In this document: positions 58,072-64,000 of the stretch, in pieces | Layout of the letters: each line of letters begins with the position of its first letter | Position numbering within the stretch: position 1 is the stretch's first letter | Origin: Bacillus suaedaesalsae | GTDB lineage: Bacteria > Bacillota > Bacilli > Bacillales > SA4 | Assembly (NCBI RefSeq): GCF_016890225.1 | Contig: NZ_JAFELM010000045.1 | Coordinates: 1 to 64,000 of the forward strand | DNA: 64,000 nucleotides | Reading direction: 5' to 3' | Notes under the pieces: generated by a model | What the model saw: only the letters and a program-made list of their open reading frames with translations | The model's database searches: none | What the model was told of the DNA's origin: nothing | Program-made: the position numbers and the translations under genes

Positions 58072-59034
58072 TTAAAATTTTCGTTTTCCGATAAACTTTG
58101 CAATGTTAGTTAGTGCAAGTTTTGCTTTCCCAGATGGAAATTCTTTAATGACAGAAAGTGCCTTCTTTAAGTACCAATCACTATACTCAATAGATAGCTC
58201 GATACTACCACTTGCTTTAATTGCTTCTATTATTTGCACAATTTCTTTCGGATCCATTCCTTCATTCACAGAAGTAATGAGCTCTTTCAACTCAGAATCT
58301 CTCATCGCTAGGAGTACAGGGAGTGTAATGTTTCCTTGAATTAAATCACTTCCTGCTGGCTTCCCCAACTGTTCTTCAGTTGCTACAAAATCCAAAATAT
58401 CATCCGTAATTTGAAATGCCATCCCTACATAATAACCGAACAGATAGAGTTTTTCATGAAGGTGCTTAGGAACATCTGAAGCAATTGCTCCCAACTGACA
58501 GCTTGCAGCAATTAACAGTGCTGTCTTTCTTTTAATACGCCTAAAATATGTTTTGAAATTCTGATCAAAATTATATTTATCTCGTATCTGTTCAATTTCA
58601 CCAAGACTGACTTCTACAATTGTATGAGCAAGGATTTTGTGTGCTTCAGGGTTCTCAATATTTGTCATTAATTCAAGAGATCTAGCAAATATATAGTCAC
58701 CTGTGTACATCGCAATTTTATTATCCCATTTTGCTTTAATTGTAGGCTGTCCACGCCTAACATCTGCATCATCGATCACATCATCATGAACAAGAGAGGC
58801 CATATGAATGAGTTCTAATGCCACAGCCACATTTTTAATCGTACTTAGCTCATATTGTCCAAATTTACCTGCTAATAATACAAAAACTGGACGCAGTCTT
58901 TTCCCGCCTGCTTGTAACGTGTGTAATGAAGCTTCCTGGAGCAGAGAATGTTCTGATTTAATTGTAAGTTGAAGTTCATTTTCGATTTTCTCTAAATCCG
59001 AATTCAAAAATGAATACATTCGATTTAGCTTCAT
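58072..59034 (-). CDS. hepT: Heptaprenyl diphosphate synthase component II
   Basis: 320 residues from the ATG at 59034, six bases after AGGTG; a GTG at 59043 is possible. Makes the C35 side chain of menaquinone-7. First Asp-rich motif HDDVIDDAD and second QITDDILDF are intact, so this is the catalytic subunit. Works with HepS, and the three genes hepS-menG-hepT are adjacent. Confidence 0.95.
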   Translation of the reverse strand: MKLNRMYSFLNSDLEKIENELQLTIKSEHSLLQEASLHTLQAGGKRLRPVFVLLAGKFGQYELSTIKNVAVALELIHMASLVHDDVIDDADVRRGQPTIKAKWDNKIAMYTGDYIFARSLELMTNIENPEAHKILAHTIVEVSLGEIEQIRDKYNFDQNFKTYFRRIKRKTALLIAASCQLGAIASDVPKHLHEKLYLFGYYVGMAFQITDDILDFVATEEQLGKPAGSDLIQGNITLPVLLAMRDSELKELITSVNEGMDPKEIVQIIEAIKASGSIELSIEYSDWYLKKALSVIKEFPSGKAKLALTNIAKFIGKRKF

Positions 59035-59074
59035 TTCCTTCACCTAAGTTCACATTTTTCAGATCTAAAAATTA

Positions 59075-59779
59075 TTATTGCTTATAACCAATATGAGTTG
59101 CAGCTACACCGAACGTATGAGGCTTAACATCAACCTCCTGGAATCCTGCTTGTTTAAACATTTTAGCTAATTCTTTCATACCAGGGAAATCCTTTGCCGA
59201 TTCTTGTAACCATGAATATTCTTCGTAACTCTTTGCAATAAGCTTTCCAAACAATGGCATGATGTGTCTAAAATAAAGGTAATAGCCTTGTTTAATAACA
59301 GGAAGCTCTGGTTGCGAAGTTTCAAGGCAGACCGCTATGCCACCTGGTTTTACTACGCGATACATTTCACGTAAGACTTGCAAATAATCCGGTACGTTTC
59401 GAAGACCAAAGCCGATCGTAACATAATCAAAGGAATTATCATCAAAAGGTAATGACATTGCATTGCCGTGTATTAATTCAATGTGATCAAGATTTAAGTG
59501 AGCTACTTTTTCTTTTCCCACACTAAGCATATTTTCACTAAAGTCAAGGCCAATAACCTTTCCTTCTGTTCCTACCGCATTTGCCAAAGCTATTGTCCAA
59601 TCAGCTGTTCCGCAACAAACATCTAGTGCAGAAGATCCTTTTTTTACATCCATAAGTTCCATCGTCTTTTTTCGCCATGCAATATGGCGTTGGAAGCTAA
59701 TGACTGAATTCATCACATCATATTTTTCAGATATCTTTTCGAAGGTACGATGTACTCTTTGCTCTTTTGATTCTGGCAT
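59075..59779 (-). CDS. menG: Demethylmenaquinone methyltransferase
   Basis: 234 residues (ubiE/menH family). SAM-dependent last step of menaquinone synthesis. [21 protein letters not shown] at the start, SAM loop [11 protein letters not shown], and [14 protein letters not shown]. Three bases after hepS. Confidence 0.96.
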   Translation of the reverse strand: MPESKEQRVHRTFEKISEKYDVMNSVISFQRHIAWRKKTMELMDVKKGSSALDVCCGTADWTIALANAVGTEGKVIGLDFSENMLSVGKEKVAHLNLDHIELIHGNAMSLPFDDNSFDYVTIGFGLRNVPDYLQVLREMYRVVKPGGIAVCLETSQPELPVIKQGYYLYFRHIMPLFGKLIAKSYEEYSWLQESAKDFPGMKELAKMFKQAGFQEVDVKPHTFGVAATHIGYKQ

Positions 59780-59782
59780 TTT

Positions 59783-60601
59783 TCACCCTTCTTCCACAAT
59801 TACATGAACTTGACTCACAAACTTTTTAATCATTGATGTTATCTCTACTTTAAGAGTGGATGAGATATTTTGACTAGCTAGAAGATTTGTTATTTTCTTA
59901 TTACTTATTGAAATTGCTTCCTCAAATTTCTCAAGAATTTCACGTTCAATTTCTTGACTAGAATATTGAATATTTGGTTGTACTTCATAAGTTTCTTTCA
60001 ATAAGTAGGAAGAAATAGCAGAATATCCACTACTAGATAGTTCTGACTGTTCTTTATACAGTCTCTTTAAAAGTAAGATTTCAGGTATGATTTCTCCCCA
60101 AAATAAGAGTTGAAATGTCTTTGCAATATTCTTAAAAAGCTGACCTTCAATTATTTTAATGCTATCAAATAAAGGTTCTGGATAGGTCAAATCATGTCTA
60201 TAAACTCTAATTTTATGTTCATTAATTAGCTTAATACTTTCAGCGAGAAGCTTAATCATTTGTGTATCTTCAATATCTGCAAGCAGCTTATAATATAATC
60301 CGCTAAAATAGTCTCCAGCTAATACAGTTAGCTGTTGTACTTTTTGCTGTTTATCACTCGAATTACTACCGACTGCAACAAGTTCATGCGTATCTAACGC
60401 AATTTGTACGAGCATCGTAGTAATGATATATGTATGTAGTACTTTCTCTTCCACGTTAAGCTCATTACACATTGCAACGAGAAGAGTTAATTTATCCTCG
60501 TCCACTTTTGGTGCGTGAAGATACTTTTTTAGATAGGAATGGTGAATACACTCATTTATTTGTTTGAACATATCTGTCTTTATTCTATTGATGTCCTTCA
60601 C
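59783..60601 (-). CDS. hepS: Heptaprenyl diphosphate synthase component I
   Basis: 272 residues from the GTG at 60601, nine bases after AAAGG. All-helical regulatory subunit without catalytic Asp motifs; recognised by VEEKVLHTYIITTMLVQIALDTHE, GDYFSGLYYKLLADIED and its place before menG-hepT. Pairs with HepT. Confidence 0.9.
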   Translation of the reverse strand: MKDINRIKTDMFKQINECIHHSYLKKYLHAPKVDEDKLTLLVAMCNELNVEEKVLHTYIITTMLVQIALDTHELVAVGSNSSDKQQKVQQLTVLAGDYFSGLYYKLLADIEDTQMIKLLAESIKLINEHKIRVYRHDLTYPEPLFDSIKIIEGQLFKNIAKTFQLLFWGEIIPEILLLKRLYKEQSELSSSGYSAISSYLLKETYEVQPNIQYSSQEIEREILEKFEEAISISNKKITNLLASQNISSTLKVEITSMIKKFVSQVHVIVEEG

Positions 60602-60976
60602 ATGTATCACCCTTTATCCCCATTTAAATCTAAACTAACTTAGTGTTAGTATTGTTATAATTTCTTTTTGTTATTAATTTTTTCGGCAACATTCATTATA
60701 ACATAGTCATTAAAAAAAGGTATTCCTTTAGCTTAGAAGAGTTAATAAAGATAAGAACAAAAGACTCGGGGCACCACGAGCCTCAGGCACAGCAAATGTT
60801 CCGGAGAAAATAATAGGGTGTACTTCCCTTTTCTTCTCTATTTGACCAAAGGCGGGCTATGTGCTGGAGCTCGATTCTAACGACCACACATAGTTATACA
60901 CAAGTGATTATTTTTAAATTTCTAGGCAAAAATCTAGGCAAAAATAAAAGCAGGAGATCCTGCTTGATAAAATTAA
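60602..60976. other. Gene-free stretch between mtrB and hepS
   Basis: Holds an AT-rich region with a TATAAT on the minus strand (60700-60695), a GC-richer, decayed repeat-like part (60755-60880) that could not be aligned with confidence, a direct repeat TCTAGGCAAAAA near 60921 and 60933, and the mtrB terminator. Confidence 0.5.
60942..60966 (-). terminator. Terminator of mtrB
   Basis: AAGCAGGA/TCCTGCTT stem followed on the minus strand by TTATTTTTGCC. Confidence 0.8.
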
Positions 60977-61204
60977 TTATTCTACTTCGGTATCCATTTC
61001 GCCATGAGCGGTTTGAATTGTTGCTTTTCCTCTAATTTTAACAGCGGATGTATGCTCAGTAAATTGAGCAATCATTACTTCACCCTTATCTAACTTCTCT
61101 GAGTGATGAAATCTCGTATCCGATCCCCGTGTTAAACCTATCACATTTACACCGTTTTCTTTTGCTTTTATAACAAAGAAGTCATTATTGGGTACATCTT
61201 TCAT
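60977..61204 (-). CDS. mtrB: trp RNA-binding attenuation protein TRAP
   Basis: 75 residues. Forms an eleven-member ring that, with bound tryptophan, wraps [58 protein letters not shown] is read in pieces: RNA-contact residues of the KLDKGE and SAVKIRGKA segments are present. Its target leader precedes trpE in this window. Follows folE by 26 bases. No anti-TRAP gene was found here. Confidence 0.96.
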   Translation of the reverse strand: MKDVPNNDFFVIKAKENGVNVIGLTRGSDTRFHHSEKLDKGEVMIAQFTEHTSAVKIRGKATIQTAHGEMDTEVE

Positions 61205-61230
61205 ATAAAAAGCCCCCTTATCTCCTGTTA

Positions 61231-61800
61231 TTATGATTGTTTAATTAATGTTAAGATTTCGCTTCTTGCAGCTTGATCGTCTTTTAGCACACCTCGTACT
61301 GCTGTTGTGACAGTAGACGCACCTGGCTTCTTTACTCCACGCATCGTCATACACATATGCTCAGCTTCGACCACAACCATTACTCCATGTGGATCCAGAG
61401 TCTCTATAATTGAATCAGCTACAGTTGATGTAATTCGTTCTTGAAGTTGCGGACGTTTAGCAACAGCTTCTACCGCTCTAGCCAGCTTGCTAAGTCCGGT
61501 TACTTTACCACCTTTAGGAATATAAGCAACATGTGCTTTCCCGAAGAATGGTACTAGATGATGTTCACACATTGAAAAGAAGGGAATATCCTTTACAAGA
61601 ACTAACTCTTCATGATCTTCTCCGAAGACCGTTTGGAAGTGTTCCTTTGGATCTTCATTTAAGCCAGAAAAAACCTCTGCGTACATTTTAGCTACACGTT
61701 TAGGTGTATCTAGCAGTCCTTCTCGATTTGGGTCTTCTCCTACTGCTTCTAAAATTAAACGAACAGCCTGTTCTATTTGTTCGTGATTCACTTTAGCCAT
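61231..61800 (-). CDS. folE: GTP cyclohydrolase I
   Basis: 189 residues (mtrA). First step of folate synthesis. Zinc site Cys/His in [19 protein letters not shown] and [34 protein letters not shown] at the start. GGGGGATC site. Operon with mtrB as in B. subtilis. Confidence 0.97.
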   Translation of the reverse strand: MAKVNHEQIEQAVRLILEAVGEDPNREGLLDTPKRVAKMYAEVFSGLNEDPKEHFQTVFGEDHEELVLVKDIPFFSMCEHHLVPFFGKAHVAYIPKGGKVTGLSKLARAVEAVAKRPQLQERITSTVADSIIETLDPHGVMVVVEAEHMCMTMRGVKKPGASTVTTAVRGVLKDDQAARSEILTLIKQS

Positions 61801-61910
61801 GTTGATCCCCCAATTAAAATTGTAATGTTTATATGTATTGCATCTTAGTTAATAGATTATGGAAATTTATCATGTATGTTTAAATTTTAGCACAGGTGGT
61901 ATAGATAAGC

Positions 61911-61945
61911 AAAAAAGAAGAGCCGCACTCGCAGTGCGACTCTCT
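61911..61945 (-). terminator. Terminator of hbs
   Basis: AGAGTCGCACTGC/GCAGTGCG-type stem followed on the minus strand by TCTTTTTTGC. Confidence 0.85.
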
Positions 61946-61962
61946 CTCCCTATATGTAAGGA

Positions 61963-62235
61963 TTATTTTACTGCATCTTTAAGTGCTTTTCCTGGTTTGA
62001 ATGCAGGAACTTTACTTGCAGCAATTTCGATTTCTTCACCAGTTTGTGGGTTACGTCCCTTACGAGCAGCGCGCTCACGAACTTCGAAGTTACCAAAACC
62101 AATTAGTTGAATCTTATCACCGTTTTTAAGTGCTTCTAAGATTGAATCAAAAACAGCATCAACTGCTTTTGTAGCATCCTTCTTAGAAAGTTCACTTGCC
62201 TCAGCAACTGCATTAACTAAATCTGTCTTGTTCAT
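61963..62235 (-). CDS. hbs: DNA-binding protein HU
   Basis: 90 residues from the ATG at 62235 behind GGAGGTG. Abundant nucleoid protein that bends [48 protein letters not shown] with the DNA-clasping arm, and [15 protein letters not shown]. Long upstream non-coding region is described separately. Confidence 0.97.
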   Translation of the reverse strand: MNKTDLVNAVAEASELSKKDATKAVDAVFDSILEALKNGDKIQLIGFGNFEVRERAARKGRNPQTGEEIEIAASKVPAFKPGKALKDAVK

Positions 62236-62310
62236 GCCATTCACCTCCTCCCAAAAGAAATATTGGGCACGTTTTTACTCTAGGATAGAGTAATACGTTA
62301 CAAGAATTTT

Positions 62311-62326
62311 TTTCACATATGTGAAA
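62311..62326. repeat. Perfect 16-base palindrome upstream of hbs
   Basis: TTTCACATATGTGAAA equals its own reverse complement. It lies 76 bases upstream of the hbs start and similar half-sites (TTTCACA at 62332, TTTCACATA at 62382) follow. Confidence 0.7.
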
Positions 62327-62909
62327 TCTAGTTTCACACAGTTTCAGTCAACTTCATGTAAAATAAAGCTTACCACCATTATTTCACATATTTCAATCAT
62401 TCTATACTTGTTGTAACAAGCAAATCATTGACAAGGCTTATATTAAACGATATTTTGACATATTTCAATACATTTTAATAGAAATATTTCATATTTAGTC
62501 AATTTTCACCAATATATGATATATTTCCTAATATCTTGTAAAATATCGTTCATCATAAGAACTGGCAAGAATTTCATCTATGTTACGAAATAAAGATTAT
62601 CATAAAAAGTATCACAAATCAAGCAGTATCAAGGTTTCGCAGGCTTTCGACATACTTCAACAAAAACTAGTATCTACTATAATTAAATTCATAGGCAATA
62701 CTACCTGTAAAATTAGTATGAATTGAAGGAGTTCAAGAGAGAGAAAGTTGATAGGCTGCTGTTTACAATTACGTGATTTCCACTAATGGCATTCTTACCA
62801 CGCTTAAATTGAATTCACAGACTTCTCCGAAGAGTCGCACGTAGGTTCTTATTACTTACACATGGAATAAAAATCAAGATAAAAAAGGTCAACTATCAAC
62901 TAAAAGTCA

Positions 62910-62936
62910 AAAAAAAAGACCCCGAAACGGAGTCAT
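62910..62936 (-). terminator. Terminator of spoIVA
   Basis: GACTCC/GGGGTC stem with one mismatch, followed by TTTTTTTTTGAC on the minus strand. Confidence 0.8.
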
Positions 62937-62942
62937 GTAATT

Positions 62943-64000
62943 TTATAGGATGATAGCAATTAATCCACCAGATCCTTCGTTGATGATTCTTTCTAGTGTT
63001 TCTTTTAGCTTATATCTTGCATTTTCAGGCATTAAGGCAAGTTTCGCTGAAATTCCTTCGCGTACAATAGAGCTTAGCGAACGTCCGAAGATATCCGAAT
63101 TCCAAATTGAAAGTGGGTTATCTTCAAAGTCTTGCATTAAGTATCTCACAAGCTCTTCGCTTTGTTTTTCTGTTCCAATAATTGGTGCAAATTCAGACTC
63201 TACATCTACCTTAATCATATGAATGGATGGAGCAACTGCCTTCAGTCTCACACCAAATCTTGAGCCTTGACGGATGATTTCCGGCTCATCTAAAACCATG
63301 TCAGATAATGCTGGAGCAGCGATTCCATAACCTGTTTGCTTTACCATTTTTAACGCATCAGCTACTTGGTCATATTCTGCTTTTGCATACGCAAAATCCT
63401 GCATTAATTGTAGTAAATGATCTTTCCCTCTAATTTCAACTCCTACTACTTCTTTTAGGATTTGATCATAAAGAGCATCAGGTGCATAAAGGTCGATTTC
63501 TGCTACACCTTGACCCATTTCAATTCCTGCTAGCCCTGCATGTTCAATGAAGTCATACTCACTGAATTGACCTACCACTCGGTCTACATCACGAAGGCGC
63601 TTAATATCCTTCACTGTATCTTGAACAGCCTCTTGGTAGCTTTCACGTAACCAGTGATTGTCACGAAGTACCATTACCCAACTAGGAAGGTTTACGTTTA
63701 CTTCAAGTACTGGGAACTCATATAACGCTTCACGAAGTACGTTGAATACATCTGTTTCCCTCATACTTTCTACACTCATCGCTAAAACAGGAATATCATA
63801 CTTTTCAACAAGTGATTGACGTAATTGTTCTGTTTCAGGATGGTGTGGATGAACTGTATTAATAACCATAATGAACGGCTTACCAACTTCTTTAAGCTCA
63901 TTAATGACACGTTCTTCGGATTCTAAATAATCACTACGAGGTATCTCCCCAATAGAACCATCTGTTGTAACTACAACACCAATAGTTGAATGTTCTTGAA
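62943..64000 (-). CDS. spoIVA: Stage IV sporulation protein A (SpoIVA), C-terminal part
   Basis: The frame is open from the window edge (about 352 residues seen; the full protein is near 490). SpoIVA is an ATPase that polymerises on the forespore surface to form the base of the coat. Visible: VVTTDGSIGEIPRSDY, VGKPFIMVINTVHPHHPET from the nucleotide-binding domain, a long helical middle, and the conserved C-terminal end GGLIAIIL that anchors to the membrane through SpoVM. The N-terminal Walker A region lies outside the window. Confidence 0.95.
   Translation of the reverse strand, partial: QEHSTIGVVVTTDGSIGEIPRSDYLESEERVINELKEVGKPFIMVINTVHPHHPETEQLRQSLVEKYDIPVLAMSVESMRETDVFNVLREALYEFPVLEVNVNLPSWVMVLRDNHWLRESYQEAVQDTVKDIKRLRDVDRVVGQFSEYDFIEHAGLAGIEMGQGVAEIDLYAPDALYDQILKEVVGVEIRGKDHLLQLMQDFAYAKAEYDQVADALKMVKQTGYGIAAPALSDMVLDEPEIIRQGSRFGVRLKAVAPSIHMIKVDVESEFAPIIGTEKQSEELVRYLMQDFEDNPLSIWNSDIFGRSLSSIVREGISAKLALMPENARYKLKETLERIINEGSGGLIAIIL

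Larger units (their letters stand above)
62236..62942. other. Gene-free stretch upstream of hbs
   Basis: About 700 bases between spoIVA and hbs. 62311-62505 is very AT-rich with repeated TTTCA/CATA words and a perfect palindrome. 62750-62880 is a probable repeat relic (ggctgctgtttacaattacg). The spoIVA terminator closes it. A TTGACT with TATTAA 16 bases on is a candidate hbs promoter near 62505-62475. Confidence 0.5.

Noticed and set aside
60755-60880. Possible structured RNA or repeat between mtrB and hepS
   Set aside because: GC-richer than the neighbourhood, but no clear inverted arms or match with the repeat families by eye; left as unassigned.
62311-62326. CRP/FNR-type site reading of the hbs palindrome
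   Set aside because: The arms are in the opposite order (TCACA...TGTGA instead of TGTGA...TCACA), so it does not fit that consensus.
1-64000. tRNA, rRNA, CRISPR array, prophage or restriction/defence genes
   Set aside because: Looked for throughout; no such signatures were seen. The window is mostly core metabolic and sporulation genes.

Overview
The window is about 64 kb of a low-GC, endospore-forming Firmicute of the Bacillaceae. The order of recognisable genes follows the Bacillus subtilis spoIVA-hbs-folE-mtrB-hepS-menG-hepT-ndk-cheR-aroFBH-trpEDCFBA-hisC-tyrA-aroE-ypiABF-qcrABC-ypjABCD-dapB-mgsA-bsh-cca-birA-panBCD-dinG-ypmAB-aspB-asnS-dnaD-nth-ypoC-ponA-recU segment almost gene for gene, read here from right to left. 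Small spore proteins, SpoIVA and YpjB support a spore former. Non-B. subtilis insertions and many decayed repeats show that it is a different species or genus. No tRNA, rRNA, CRISPR array or prophage was seen.

Layout: 1-1470 is the right part of an IS3-family (IS150-like) insertion sequence whose orfA carries a frameshift. 1.5-12.4 kb is an accessory-looking stretch of short genes: an amino-acid permease, a stand-alone MprF-type synthase domain, two YitT/MFS-type membrane proteins, and many small sporulation-type proteins (CsgA-like, YppG, YppF, YppE, SspM-like and several unrecognised). 12.4-26.4 kb holds recU-ponA (plus strand) and the minus-strand ypoC-nth-dnaD, asnS, aspB-ypmB-ypmA and dinG, with a ComEC-like protein of unknown role placed between ypmA and dinG. 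26-34 kb holds panBCD behind a structured leader that matches the Pan RNA architecture, then birA-cca-bshA-bshB1-mgsA-dapB-ypjD. 34-42.4 kb holds ypjC, a YugP-like protease, ypjB, ypjA, the qcrABC menaquinol:cytochrome c reductase operon, ypiF, ypiB and ypiA.

42.5-57.3 kb is the aromatic supra-operon (cheR, aroF, aroB, aroH, trpEDCFBA, hisC, tyrA, aroA), with tight stop/start overlaps throughout the trp genes. A trp leader with about fifteen GAG/UAG triplets, a competing antiterminator and a terminator precedes trpE. The gene for its regulator TRAP (mtrB) lies 7.5 kb away in the same window, next to folE, hepS-menG-hepT (menaquinone) and ndk. hbs (HU) and the C-terminal part of spoIVA close the window.

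Between operons are at least two families of short, decayed inverted-repeat elements (TIRs GGCTCTGTTAAA and GGCTGTTTTCGTAAA), one nearly intact GC-rich palindromic core, and many intrinsic terminators. The most notable items for follow-up are the Pan-type leader, the trp attenuator with a possible SD-sequestering arm, a ComEC-like protein that has lost both its metal motif and its lipobox cysteine, an amidohydrolase-like protein without its HxH, and a palindrome-rich region upstream of hbs.
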